Positions 18,316 to 27,830 of a stretch of 64,000 nt of DNA are shown here, piece by piece. The first letter of the stretch is position 1. Every line of letters begins with the position of its first letter. The notes under the pieces are model-generated. The model worked only from the letters and a program-made list of their open reading frames with translations, made no database searches and had not been told where the DNA came from. The position numbers and the translations under genes are program-made. The stretch comes from an uncultured Bacteroides sp. (GTDB lineage: Bacteria; Bacteroidota; Bacteroidia; Bacteroidales; Bacteroidaceae): NCBI RefSeq assembly GCF_900547205.1, contig NZ_URFY01000009.1, positions 1 to 64,000 of the forward strand, given 5' to 3'.

Positions 18316-18831
18316 ATGAGAATACAGTTTGAGATTAAAGAAAGATTGCCGGAAATTATCGAAGAAATTATGCACTCCGATAAATGGCAAACTTCCGTGA
18401 AGGAAGAAATTAGCGGTCGGACGACCGTAGTGATTCGTGACCAAGAGTATGGTTCGGAAGCCACAATCGAAATCTATGCATCATCGATTGACATCAAAAC
18501 CGCTTGGTCAAAGTACGCCTATCGTATATTTGTCACCAACGACATTGTGTGGTGCGAATACAACGGTGCCTATCGTGGATTATTGGAACAGGTGCTTCTT
18601 CCCACCATTACTCCCAAAGAAAGCCTGCTCAATTCTGACGTAACAGAAAGTTCTCTTTACGGAAACGAGCACAAGAAACTGAGGGAATATGCCGAAGACA
18701 ACCTAAAACTGAAACAATTCCGTCGGGAAAACTTCAACGAGCAAACCAATGGGACTGCTCCGTTTGACCATCCCAAACGGGTGTATGATGAATTTATCAA
18801 AGAAGATTATGTAGTATCGCCTAAAGAATAA
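18316..18831 (+). CDS. Conserved-looking hypothetical protein, 171 aa
   Basis: A 171-residue soluble, acidic protein that I do not recognise. It has no signal peptide or membrane segment. The N-terminal half alternates beta strands and helices, and the C-terminal 60 residues are charged and helical (HKKLREYAEDNLKLKQFRRE). A clean ATG, full-length frame and the very strong terminator 25 bp downstream support a real gene. A GGAGG stretch at about 18273 is too far from the ATG to be its ribosome site. It stands alone, divergent from the antiporter gene. Confidence 0.75.
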   Translation: MRIQFEIKERLPEIIEEIMHSDKWQTSVKEEISGRTTVVIRDQEYGSEATIEIYASSIDIKTAWSKYAYRIFVTNDIVWCEYNGAYRGLLEQVLLPTITPKESLLNSDVTESSLYGNEHKKLREYAEDNLKLKQFRRENFNEQTNGTAPFDHPKRVYDEFIKEDYVVSPKE

Positions 18832-18855
18832 TTAAAGCTTAGGTAAGAAAACGCT

Positions 18856-18905
18856 TACGCGGAACTCACGGGTTTATTCTCACCGTGAGTTCCGCGTATT
18901 TTTTT
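18856..18905 (+). terminator. Strong intrinsic terminator
   Basis: Perfect 16-bp stem (18856-18871 with 18883-18898) and an 11-nt loop, followed by seven or more T residues. It terminates the hypothetical gene ending at 18831. Confidence 0.92.
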
Positions 18906-18968
18906 GTATTCATTCTTTTATTATGCATTTTAATTACAAAGGAGGTTGTTTGTCAGAAGAGGATTCCT

Positions 18969-18976
18969 TATATTTG
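18969..18976 (+). promoter_or_regulatory. -7 box for the C1 peptidase gene
   Basis: TATATTTG matches TAnnTTTG. The predicted start near 18979 leaves a 30-nt leader before the ATG at 19009 and lies downstream of the alternative in-frame start at 18946, so it excludes that longer form. Confidence 0.6.
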
Positions 18977-19008
18977 CAGCCAAACTATTTAATATTAATT
19001 TCATAAGA

Positions 19009-20193
19009 ATGAAAAAGACAATCCTTATTGCTGCTTTAGGCCTATTCAGCCTAAGCGTAATGGCACAAGACGCAAAACCCGAAGAAGGGTTCGTTTTCAC
19101 GACAGTGAAAGAAAATCCGATTACTTCAATCAAGAATCAGAACCGTTCCAGCACTTGTTGGAGTTTCTCTTCTTTGGGCTTCCTCGAATCCGAATTACTC
19201 CGCACGGGTAAAGGCGAGTATGATTTATCAGAAATGTTCGTAGTACACAAAACCATGCAGGACCGCGGCATCAACTATGTGCGCTATCATGGTGACAGTT
19301 CTTTCTCTCCGGGCGGAAGTTTCTACGACATCATGTATTGCATGAAACACTACGGACTCGTTCCGCAGGAAGTGATGCCAGGCATCATGTATGGCGATTC
19401 ACTGCCCGTGCACAATGAACTGGATGCAGTTGCAAAAGGATACATCACTGCTATAGCCAAAGGCAACTGGAGCAAACTGACTCCGGTATGGAAAAAAGGT
19501 CTTTGCTCTATTTACGACACTTATCTGGGTGAATGCCCCGAAAACTTCACATACAATGGAAAAGAGTATACTCCGAAGAGTTTTGCCGAATCTTTGGGAT
19601 TGAATGCAGACGATTATGTATCGCTGACTTCTTATACACATCATCCGTTCTATTCTCAATTCGCTATCGAAATTCAGGATAACTGGCGCAACGGTATGTC
19701 CTACAACCTGCCTATCGACGAACTGATGGCTGTGATGGACAATGCTGTGAAGAAAGGATATACATTTGCTTGGGGTAGCGACGTGAGCGAACAAGGCTTT
19801 ACTCGTGACGGTGTTGCCGTGATGCCGGATGCAGCCAAAGGTGCAGAACTGACAGGTTCGGATATGGCTCGCTGGACAGGGCTCAATGCTGCCGACAAAC
19901 GTAAAGAACTGACATCCAAACCACTTCCTGAAATGGAAATCACTCAGGATATGCGTCAGGTTGCTTTCGACAACTGGGAAACTACCGACGACCACGGAAT
20001 GATTATCTACGGTATCGCTAAAGACCAGAACGGAAAAGAATATTTTATGGTGAAGAACTCTTGGGGAATGAGCGGCAAATACAAAGGTATCTGGTATGCT
20101 TCGAAAGCATTCGTTGCTTACAAGACTATGAATATCCTGGTGCACAAAGATGCTCTTCCCAAAGATATTGCCAAGAAATTGGGTATCAAATAA
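19009..20193 (+). CDS. Secreted C1-family peptidase (aminopeptidase C / bleomycin hydrolase type)
   Basis: A 394-residue papain-like cysteine peptidase. The start is the Met of MKKTILIAALG, where a signal peptide ending at VMAQ begins; a longer frame exists but the promoter box lies inside its 5' end. The catalytic Cys is in STCWSFSSLGFLES (about 50), the His in DDHGMIIYG (about 330) and the Asn in VKNSWGMSGKYKGIWY (about 352), so the triad is complete. Order and length fit the PepC/bleomycin hydrolase group rather than short papains. With a signal peptide but no lipobox it should act in the periplasm or be exported. It is a single-gene unit with a hairpin downstream at 20236. Confidence 0.9.
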   Translation: MKKTILIAALGLFSLSVMAQDAKPEEGFVFTTVKENPITSIKNQNRSSTCWSFSSLGFLESELLRTGKGEYDLSEMFVVHKTMQDRGINYVRYHGDSSFSPGGSFYDIMYCMKHYGLVPQEVMPGIMYGDSLPVHNELDAVAKGYITAIAKGNWSKLTPVWKKGLCSIYDTYLGECPENFTYNGKEYTPKSFAESLGLNADDYVSLTSYTHHPFYSQFAIEIQDNWRNGMSYNLPIDELMAVMDNAVKKGYTFAWGSDVSEQGFTRDGVAVMPDAAKGAELTGSDMARWTGLNAADKRKELTSKPLPEMEITQDMRQVAFDNWETTDDHGMIIYGIAKDQNGKEYFMVKNSWGMSGKYKGIWYASKAFVAYKTMNILVHKDALPKDIAKKLGIK

Positions 20194-20235
20194 ATCTTAG
20201 GAAAGACTAAGCTTACCGGCACAGATTAACAATAC

Positions 20236-20285
20236 AAGAACGGCGGACTCGCATGAAATGCGTAGGAAGCCGTTCTTTCATTTTA
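20236..20285 (+). terminator. Terminator after the C1 peptidase gene
   Basis: Stem AAGAACGGC (20236-20244) / GCCGTTCTT (20269-20277), with an inner CGCAT/ATGCG hairpin, followed by a T-rich stretch. Confidence 0.7.
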
Positions 20286-20379
20286 TGGAGACTGGCAAGT
20301 GCATAACCCACCCGCTCTATCCTCTCCTTCTGACAGTAAACAGCTGTATATATACCCTCTGCAAAAGAATATAAAACGT

Positions 20380-21231
20380 CTATTTCTCTCTATACTCCTG
20401 CGGCGTCATCCCCACGTGTTTACGGAAATACTTATTAAAGAAAGAAAGATTGTCGAAACCAAGCGAAAATGCAATCTCCTTCACTGGCAAACGGCTGGAC
20501 TTCAATTGCGTCTTTGCATTCATTACGAGCACTTCCGTTATCATTGCCAATGGGCTATGTCCGCTTGCTTTCCGAATCGCATTGGAGAAATGCGATGGAG
20601 TCACCCCGCACCTCTTAGCATAAAACGAGACTTCGTGCTCTTGATTATAGTAAGTCATCAGCAATTGCACAAACTGCCGATGCAATTCATTCTCACGCTT
20701 GCCGGGTTCATCTATCACACCTCGATGCCGCTTATACAAGTCTTTCGCCCCCTGCAAAAAAATGGCAAGCACGGAACGCAGAATTTCCTTATTCTCCAGT
20801 GTATACGGAAAAGTATAAGCACGAATCAGCAGCGGATACAAACTCCGATAGAACCCTGCTATTTCATCATCCAACGAGACTACCGGATTGTTCAGAATCG
20901 TCGGCATAGACTCCAACAGCGTCTGCACATAATTGCCCGACGCCATAAACTCCGAAGAGAAGACGGCAACGCAAAGACTAGTATCCGACGATACCTCATG
21001 TATCTGGATAAAGGAATTGGGTAAAAGAACAATAAAATCGTTCTTTTTAATCACTACTTCAAGCAAATTAACGGTTGCTTTCAACGTCCCTTCCGTACAA
21101 AGAATGAATATTCCGGCTTTTATCTTACATGGGAATCGGCTATACTGGTGTAGAATATCACCTGTTATATTATCGTCTGCAACAAAATCGACGGGAAGGT
21201 CGAACTTCGGTAGAGCTTCTTTCTTAATCAT
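20380..21231 (-). CDS. AraC-family transcriptional regulator
   Basis: A 283-residue one-component regulator. The N-terminal half (about 1-170) is a cupin-like ligand or dimerisation domain. The C-terminal 100 residues hold two helix-turn-helix motifs, with VSFYAKRCGVTPSHFSNAIR in the first and VKEIAFSLGFDNLSFFNKYF in the second, then the usual KHVGMTPQEYR ending. It is divergent from the two-lipoprotein/TonB-receptor operon that starts about 240 bp away and is the obvious candidate to control it. Its own -7 box is at 21251-21258. The ligand is unknown. Confidence 0.92.
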   Translation of the reverse strand: MIKKEALPKFDLPVDFVADDNITGDILHQYSRFPCKIKAGIFILCTEGTLKATVNLLEVVIKKNDFIVLLPNSFIQIHEVSSDTSLCVAVFSSEFMASGNYVQTLLESMPTILNNPVVSLDDEIAGFYRSLYPLLIRAYTFPYTLENKEILRSVLAIFLQGAKDLYKRHRGVIDEPGKRENELHRQFVQLLMTYYNQEHEVSFYAKRCGVTPSHFSNAIRKASGHSPLAMITEVLVMNAKTQLKSSRLPVKEIAFSLGFDNLSFFNKYFRKHVGMTPQEYREK

Positions 21232-21250
21232 AACTACGTATTTGGTTAAG

Positions 21251-21258
21251 CAAAAATA
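21251..21258 (-). promoter_or_regulatory. -7 box for the AraC gene
   Basis: TATTTTTG on the minus strand matches TAnnTTTG. The predicted start is about 17 nt before the ATG at 21231. Confidence 0.55.
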
Positions 21259-21471
21259 TCTATTGCGCCCGAATTTCAGCCCTATTGTTCATATACAGTA
21301 TGGATAATCTTACAAACAGAACATCCATTTCCGGTTTATTACCAATCCCACAATTTTAAATTAGCAAATATGGAACACCGAATCCCAAGAATAGAGCTTG
21401 ATTGCAAGCCCATATTACCCGACCTTTGCAAAGTTTTTAATAGATATGTTAGAATTAAAATCGAAAAGAGA

Positions 21472-22851
21472 ATGAGAACATTGCGAAAACTGTTTTATGT
21501 CGCTTGTGCGGCGTTCTTCCTTACATCTTGCGAAGAAACCTATAACGACAAGTTATTCTGGCCGGGAGAACTCAGCCAAGAATATGGCTCGTACATCAAG
21601 CCGGCGACTTTAGACCTGAACTACAGTGGAGAGAAACTTATCGGGAAAACCGTCAACTTCGTGACGAAGGATAGTGAAAAAGGAACATTAACGTTGAATG
21701 GCATTATTCCGGGAGAAACGGCAACGCCCATACAGGTTTGCTTGATTGAGAAAGAGAATGGGAAAACGAAAGAGGTATTTTATGCATTCGACGGAACGAC
21801 TACTTCTTCTTCGGGGGCAATCGTCAAGTATGCAGGAACGGTTACTCCGAAGGCCATGACACTGGACTTGAACGTGGCGATGCCACAAAGCCAATGGACG
21901 AAAACTTATGAACTCGCCGACTTCTTCAGAGGTCCGAAGCCGACAGTGGTAAACGACAGGACGCTGGGATATGTGTTGCAAGAAACGACCAATCAGGTGT
22001 TGACCGGTTCTTTATACACCCATATTGAAGATGCGGAATTGTCCGCTTCGGGAGCTTCACTATACATGAGAGTTAAACAACTCGAAAGTATATTGGGATA
22101 TTTTCTGCCTCAAGTGATAAACACTATTACCTTGCAACCGGATGGCAATATTGTAGCCGAATATACAAACGACCCCATCTATATAGGTAACATCAAAGTT
22201 GAGGAATTAGCCGAGAACATCGGTTCGTTATTCATGATTTTCATCAGATTCATTGGCGGCACGGTTACCGAAACCGATGTCTTTACTGTCATTGCAAAAC
22301 ATACTTCATGGAGCAGTTCGCCCATCAACTTAGCCACATGGAGTGAGAATGGCGGGCAACTGACGCTGAACTTAAACCTGCCTGCCATCATCACCCAGGT
22401 AATGTCAAATAATGGAAGCGAGATTGATCCGGGACTCATCACAGGTCTTACGGAAGCTATCGCCAAAGCAGACCCTGTGCAACTGAAGAAACTGCTCGAA
22501 ACGGTCAATGCCATCCTTGATAATTCGTTGATAAGCATATTGACCGAAATGGATGATGCCACTATTACACAACTATTCGGTTGGCTGACGCAAGGAATCA
22601 TCTTCAACATTGCCGAAGCAGAAAGACACACCCATCTCTATTTAGCGAAAGAATCGACAACGCCTATTATTCAGTTGTTGCCACATTTGTCTCCCGTCAT
22701 CTTAGATTTGCTGCCACCAGCGATAGCCGGCAATAGCTCTATCAAACAGATACTCGGATTCTTTATGGGAACAAACCCCGACAGTCTTCCAATCGTTTGG
22801 AACGCCGCCCCTACCATTGATTTGGGCTTAGACCTTATTCCGCAAGAATAA
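21472..22851 (+). CDS. Lipoprotein of unknown function (DUF4925-like), first of two paralogues
   Basis: A 459-residue lipoprotein. The start is the Met of MRTLRKLFYVA, because a signal peptide with lipobox FLTSC begins there; 34 earlier codons do not look like signal or domain sequence. Residues about 40-150 form a beta-rich region (LDLNYSGEKLIGKTVNF ... GIIPGETATPIQV) repeated in the next gene. The C-terminal half contains long amphipathic helices (QLKKLLETVNAILDNSLIS). The name DUF4925 is from memory. It is followed after 34 bp by its paralogue and then by a TonB-dependent receptor, so it is probably an outer-membrane partner of that receptor. A near-consensus box, GACCTTTG, is at 21421-21428. 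Confidence 0.8.
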   Translation: MRTLRKLFYVACAAFFLTSCEETYNDKLFWPGELSQEYGSYIKPATLDLNYSGEKLIGKTVNFVTKDSEKGTLTLNGIIPGETATPIQVCLIEKENGKTKEVFYAFDGTTTSSSGAIVKYAGTVTPKAMTLDLNVAMPQSQWTKTYELADFFRGPKPTVVNDRTLGYVLQETTNQVLTGSLYTHIEDAELSASGASLYMRVKQLESILGYFLPQVINTITLQPDGNIVAEYTNDPIYIGNIKVEELAENIGSLFMIFIRFIGGTVTETDVFTVIAKHTSWSSSPINLATWSENGGQLTLNLNLPAIITQVMSNNGSEIDPGLITGLTEAIAKADPVQLKKLLETVNAILDNSLISILTEMDDATITQLFGWLTQGIIFNIAEAERHTHLYLAKESTTPIIQLLPHLSPVILDLLPPAIAGNSSIKQILGFFMGTNPDSLPIVWNAAPTIDLGLDLIPQE

Positions 22852-22885
22852 ATATCCATCAAGAATAACAAAGAAAAAAAGAACA

Positions 22886-24259
22886 ATGAAGAAACTATCG
22901 ATACTATTTATAAGCACCCTCATCGGAACAGCAGGCGTGATGACTTCGTGCAGTGAAGATTATCCGGGACCCGACCCCGTAGACGTAACTGCCAACTACT
23001 CGAACAAGTACTTGGGTAAATCGAACCTCGCGCTGACCTATGAAGGCAGTGAACTGACGGGTAAGTCTGTGGACTTCAGCACGGTGAAAGGCAAAACTGC
23101 CAATGTCACACTTTATGACGTAGTGCCGGGCGAAGAAGCATTGAGACTCATCAACATCCCCATCTCCGGAGATGAAACCGGATACTCCTTCTCGGGCAGC
23201 GGCATGGGAAACTCCACCAACAGCACCTTTAATTATGAAGGGCGCGTAGAGAATGGTCGACTGTCCGTCAGCCTGACTAACGTAAAGATGGGAAACAGTT
23301 CGCAACTGACAAATACCTACAGATTAAGTGAAATAATCTATGGCCGGGGAAAGGATATGGTCGTTGATTGGGACGATGTATATCATTGGGGCGAAGCGGA
23401 TAATATTATGATTGACGCACCTCTTTATATAGATATGGATGTAGAACTGAGCTATGAAGGCAGTTACCTTTATGCTTTTATGTCGAATCTGGTAAAAGGA
23501 ATAGGGAGTTATTTTCTGGCACAGGTGCTCGAAGATGTCACTTTAGCACCGAACGGATACATCACTGCCAACTATACGACAGACGAGATGATGCTCGGTA
23601 GTCAGAAGTTCAGCGAGATAAACACCGACGATCCGGCATCCATGCAAGAAGTTGCAACATTCATCATGACCAAAGTATTTGCTCCTTATCCGACGGGCGG
23701 CTTCCGACAACAGGATATCACGGACGTTACAACAGCCATCAACCGCAATTACATCCTCTCTCCCCAAGGATTGGCTTACTGGTATATGAAAGACGATATG
23801 TTCTATCTTAAGCTCGACCTTCCCGCCATCATCATACAAGTGATGAAATCGCAGGGAAAAAACATCGACCAAAACCTGATTGTCACTTTAACGGATGCCA
23901 TATTAAAGGTAGACCCAATTCAGCTAAAGAGCGTATTGAATTTAATCAACGGCCAACTGGACAATTCCATCCTGTCGATGATTGCAGGATTGGACGACGA
24001 TACCTTCCGCATGATAATCTCGTGGTTCAAAGACGGAATACCGATGCTTCTTGAACAGAAAGACGGAAACACGTACCTATGTATTACCAAAGATACATTG
24101 GCACCGTTCATCGGTTATCTGCCCAGTCTGGAACCCCTGCTGGCAGAAATACCACTCGGCGCAATGCTGTTCAACAGCTATGTGATGCCGCTTTATGTAG
24201 GCTGGCCCCTGATTACCAAACTGAATATTGGACTGGAACTGACGGTCGGCAACAACTAA
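22886..24259 (+). CDS. Surface lipoprotein of unknown function (DUF4925-like), second paralogue
   Basis: A 457-residue lipoprotein paralogous to the preceding gene over its whole length: YEGSELTGKSVDFSTV and VVPGEEALRLINIPI match the first protein's beta region, and VDPIQLKSVLNLINGQLDNSILSMI matches its helical region. The lipobox is VMTSC followed by SEDY, an acidic tag that predicts surface exposure. It lies 36 bp upstream of the TonB receptor. Two diverged lipoproteins beside one receptor suggests paired ligand capture. I cannot name a ligand. Confidence 0.82.
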   Translation: MKKLSILFISTLIGTAGVMTSCSEDYPGPDPVDVTANYSNKYLGKSNLALTYEGSELTGKSVDFSTVKGKTANVTLYDVVPGEEALRLINIPISGDETGYSFSGSGMGNSTNSTFNYEGRVENGRLSVSLTNVKMGNSSQLTNTYRLSEIIYGRGKDMVVDWDDVYHWGEADNIMIDAPLYIDMDVELSYEGSYLYAFMSNLVKGIGSYFLAQVLEDVTLAPNGYITANYTTDEMMLGSQKFSEINTDDPASMQEVATFIMTKVFAPYPTGGFRQQDITDVTTAINRNYILSPQGLAYWYMKDDMFYLKLDLPAIIIQVMKSQGKNIDQNLIVTLTDAILKVDPIQLKSVLNLINGQLDNSILSMIAGLDDDTFRMIISWFKDGIPMLLEQKDGNTYLCITKDTLAPFIGYLPSLEPLLAEIPLGAMLFNSYVMPLYVGWPLITKLNIGLELTVGNN

Positions 24260-24295
24260 AAAGTATCCTTCTATAAACAAGAAAATACAAGAACA

Positions 24296-27142
24296 ATGAA
24301 GAAAATACATATCCTAACATTACTTATCTGTCTCTCCGGTTTTGGCAACGCTTTTGCCCAAACACTGAAAGGACATATATACGACGCCAATACCAACGAA
24401 CCGTTGATTGGTGCAGCCATCACGTACAAACTTCAGGGTAATCACGGAGTAGTGTCCGACATCAACGGAGCCTACGAAATCAAACTCCCCGAAGGAGGGG
24501 TTGACCTCGTGTTCAGCTACGTGGGCTACGAGGACGTGCTGATGCCTATCGTTATCGGTCGGCGCGAAGTAATCACCCGCGACGTCTACATGAAAGAAAG
24601 CACCAAGCTGCTCGAAGAAGTAGTGGTCAGCGCCGGACGCTTCGAACAGAAGCTGAGTGACGTCACCGTCTCTATGGACGTGGTGAAAGCCGGCGACATC
24701 GCCCGCCAGGCACCTACCGATATTTCGTCTACCCTACGCACCCTGCCCGGTGTAGACATTGTAGACAAGCAGCCTTCCATGCGCGGTGGTAGCGGATGGA
24801 CCTATGGCGTAGGTGCACGCAGCCAGATTCTGGTAGACGGAATGAGCACACTGAACCCGAAAACGGGAGAAATAAACTGGAACACCGTTCCGTTGGAAAA
24901 CATCGAGCAGATAGAGGTTATCAAAGGGGCGTCTTCCGTGCTTTATGGTTCGTCAGCTTTGAATGGCATCATCAACATCCGTACCGCCCGCCCGGGACTG
25001 ACACCGAAAACACGTCTCAGTGCCTATGTCGGCATCTACGGCGATGCCGAAAACGACGATTACCAATGGAGCGACAAGAATTTCTGGAAAGAAGACAAGT
25101 ATTCGGTGAAACCGCTCTTGCGCAACAGCCTTTTCAGCGGTGTGCGAAACCCTATTTACGAAGGATTCGACCTCTCCCACTCCCGCCGCATCGGTAATTT
25201 CGACGTGAGCGGAAGTATCAATCTTTTCACAGACGAAGGATATCGCCAGCAAGGATACAACAAACGTTTCCGCATGGGCGGCAACCTGACTTACCATCAA
25301 CCGGACATGGGAATGAAACTGCTGAACTACGGTTTCAACGTTGACTTCCTTACCAACCAGTATGGCGACTTCTTCATCTGGCGTTCGCCGACAGAAGCAT
25401 ACCGTCCGTCTCCTTTCACCAACATGGGACGCGAAGAAAACAACTTCCACATCGACCCGTTCATCAACTACATCAATCCGGAGAAAGGAACTTCACACAA
25501 AATCAAAGGACGTTTCTATTATAGTGCCGACAACATCGTTCGCCCCAGTCAGGGAGCTTCTATTGCAGACATTCTGGGGAATATGGGCACCGATGCCCAA
25601 ACGATTCAGAATATCGTAGGCGGTGATTACAGTTCACTCTATCCGGCTTTGGTCGGCATCGGCTCCGGTCTCGTCAACGGTAATCTGGAAGATGCCATGA
25701 ATGGAGTGTTCACTTCTCTGGGCAAGATATTCCCCAATGCGACGACTGCCGATTACACCGACCTCATCTCGTGGGTGATGAACACCGGGCTGCCCGGCGA
25801 CCTGGGAGGTATCATGGAAGGACAATTGCCAAGCGACCTTATTCCTTGGGTGTCCGACGTGTTGAATCCGTCGCGCAATTTGCCTAAGACAAAGACGGAT
25901 AAAAGTACTAATTACTACCTCGACTATCAGTTCAACAAGCAATGGGACAACGGTGCGCAAATCACCACCGGAGCCACCTTTGAGCACGTCCGTTATGACT
26001 CTTCCGTCATGGACGCAGTGTATAAGAGTGACAATGTAGCCGCTTTCTTCCAATACGACCAGCGTTTCTGGGACCGTCTGAGCGTTTCTGCCGGTCTGCG
26101 TGCCGAATACTATCGCGTCAACAATCATCATCGCGAAGCTGAGACAACGATATTAGGAACAAAAGTTCCGTTCCGTCCCGTGTTGCGTGCCGGACTGAAT
26201 TATCAGTTGGCAGATTACAGTTTCATCCGCGCCAGCTTCGGACAAGGTTATCGCAATCCGTCCATCAACGAGAAATATCTTCGCAAGGACATTGGCGGAG
26301 TGGGCATCTACCCCAATCTGAATATCAATCCGGAGAAGGGATTCAATGCGGAAATTGGTTTCAAGCAAGGATATAAGATTGGTAACTTCCAAGGATTTAT
26401 GGATGTTGCCGGATTCTATACGCAATATAAGGATATGGTTGAATTCCAGTTCGGACTGTTCAACAATGCAGATTACACGATGATAAACAGTATCGGCGAT
26501 GCAGTGCGGATGTTGACGGACGGCGACGGTTTTGGTATCGGAGCACAGTTCCACAACGTTTCCAAAGCGCAAATCTATGGTGTGGAAATCTCTACGAACG
26601 GCGTTTATAATTTCAATAAGAACACAAAACTGTTCTACAACTTGGGATATGTATACACCGAACCTCGGGACGCCGACTATCAGGAACGTAATGCAGAAGA
26701 AGGGCTTTATACCGATCCGCTCCAGATGAAAGAGAAATCGAACACGAGCAAGTATCTGAAATATCGTCCGAAACACAGTTTCAAAGCTACCGTTGACTTC
26801 CAGTGGAAACGTATCAACTTGGGTGCCAACGTGGCATGGAAGAGTAAAATCCTTGCAGTAGACTATCTGATGATGGATGAACGCCCGAAGGAACAACTGG
26901 ACCTAATGGATTATGTTCGCGGTGTTGCTTTTGGTTATTCTAAGGGTGAGTCGCTAGCGAGCTATTGGAAAAAGCACAATACAGATTATGCTACTGTGGA
27001 TATGCGCCTAGGAGTAAAAGCAACTAAAGAAGTAGCTTTCCAATTTATGGTGAACAATCTGCTGAACAAAGAATATAGCTACCGCCCGATGTCTGTTGCC
27101 GCTTCTCGGACTTTTGTAGTTAAAATGGATGTAACTTTCTAA
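24296..27142 (+). CDS. TonB-dependent receptor with a helical insertion in the barrel
   Basis: A 948-residue outer-membrane receptor. The signal peptide (ending NAFAQ) is followed by a carboxypeptidase-regulatory-like domain (about 24-105), a plug (about 115-240, with MRGGSGWTYGVGARSQILVDG and IKGASSVLYGSSALNGIINI) and a barrel closing with VVKMDVTF. It is of the BtuB/FepA style rather than SusC, and no SusD is present. Residues about 415-535 interrupt the barrel with a roughly 120-residue segment rich in short hydrophobic helices (for example DLIPWVSDVLNPSRNLP), long for an extracellular loop. Third gene of the lipoprotein operon; a hairpin follows at 27160. Substrate unknown. Confidence 0.9.
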   Translation: MKKIHILTLLICLSGFGNAFAQTLKGHIYDANTNEPLIGAAITYKLQGNHGVVSDINGAYEIKLPEGGVDLVFSYVGYEDVLMPIVIGRREVITRDVYMKESTKLLEEVVVSAGRFEQKLSDVTVSMDVVKAGDIARQAPTDISSTLRTLPGVDIVDKQPSMRGGSGWTYGVGARSQILVDGMSTLNPKTGEINWNTVPLENIEQIEVIKGASSVLYGSSALNGIINIRTARPGLTPKTRLSAYVGIYGDAENDDYQWSDKNFWKEDKYSVKPLLRNSLFSGVRNPIYEGFDLSHSRRIGNFDVSGSINLFTDEGYRQQGYNKRFRMGGNLTYHQPDMGMKLLNYGFNVDFLTNQYGDFFIWRSPTEAYRPSPFTNMGREENNFHIDPFINYINPEKGTSHKIKGRFYYSADNIVRPSQGASIADILGNMGTDAQTIQNIVGGDYSSLYPALVGIGSGLVNGNLEDAMNGVFTSLGKIFPNATTADYTDLISWVMNTGLPGDLGGIMEGQLPSDLIPWVSDVLNPSRNLPKTKTDKSTNYYLDYQFNKQWDNGAQITTGATFEHVRYDSSVMDAVYKSDNVAAFFQYDQRFWDRLSVSAGLRAEYYRVNNHHREAETTILGTKVPFRPVLRAGLNYQLADYSFIRASFGQGYRNPSINEKYLRKDIGGVGIYPNLNINPEKGFNAEIGFKQGYKIGNFQGFMDVAGFYTQYKDMVEFQFGLFNNADYTMINSIGDAVRMLTDGDGFGIGAQFHNVSKAQIYGVEISTNGVYNFNKNTKLFYNLGYVYTEPRDADYQERNAEEGLYTDPLQMKEKSNTSKYLKYRPKHSFKATVDFQWKRINLGANVAWKSKILAVDYLMMDERPKEQLDLMDYVRGVAFGYSKGESLASYWKKHNTDYATVDMRLGVKATKEVAFQFMVNNLLNKEYSYRPMSVAASRTFVVKMDVTF

Positions 27143-27159
27143 TATATGTTTTGCAGTGG

Positions 27160-27190
27160 GGAGCATGATGTTTACGTCATGCTCCTTTCG
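27160..27190 (+). terminator. Terminator of the lipoprotein/receptor operon
   Basis: GGAGCATGA (27160-27168) pairs with TCATGCTCC (27177-27185), followed by TTTC. It lies 18 bp after the receptor stop. Confidence 0.7.
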
Positions 27191-27524
27191 ATAATCATTC
27201 AGTTCACCAATAATACCGGAGAAGTTGAGATAGAGCACCAGATTACTGTTGCGGTCGGGGTGTGGGATGTTTTCCTGTATATAAGTCGCCAAAGAGAACA
27301 TCAAATTTGTCTTTGGTACGCACATCGTAATAGTGTTGCAACACATTCAGCGTAAGGCTCTTGCCGAAGCGGCGAAGACGGATAAAGAAGAAGAAACGGT
27401 CTGGCTGTTCTATCATTGGGATAAAACAGGGGTTGTCTACATAATAATAGTCATCGCGACGAATAACTGCGAAGTTCATCATGCCTTAAGGCAAACGCTT
27501 TCTGTCCGGTACTATATATTTCAT
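27187..27524 (-). pseudogene. AAA-ATPase-like gene remnant
   Basis: The minus strand encodes the N-terminal part of the Bacteroides AAA-ATPase-like family (PF09820 from memory): MKYIVPDRKRLP, then a TAA where Tyr is expected, then MMNFAVIRRDDYYYVD, RRFGKSLTLNVLQHYYDV and KFDVLFGDLYTGKHPT. A frameshift follows, after which RNSNLVLYLNFSGIIGEL continues in another frame before homology stops at the terminator hairpin. A nonsense codon, a frameshift and 3' truncation show a dead gene. The Walker A region is only partly recognisable. Confidence 0.8.
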
Positions 27525-27830
27525 TGGATCCATCTTCCTGTCCTCCTTGCTTTTTCCTTCTTTAATCAGTTGCTGTAAAACGTTAACGACATAAACATAC
27601 TAAAAGTTCTTGCTAACTACTAGACAACTTCAAAAATAGTATGAGTAAACCTCATTTGCACTAACGCTCCATGAGAGATCATGAAAACAGGATTTAGAAA
27701 TGAAAGGATATAAACACTTGCACTCTGTTCAATAAAAAAACGTGAGAACAATATTTTGTTTGCACGCGATAAAGTAGAGATACTCCTCGAACATATACAA
27801 GATATTCTTGGCTATTATTGTTTCAGTGTT

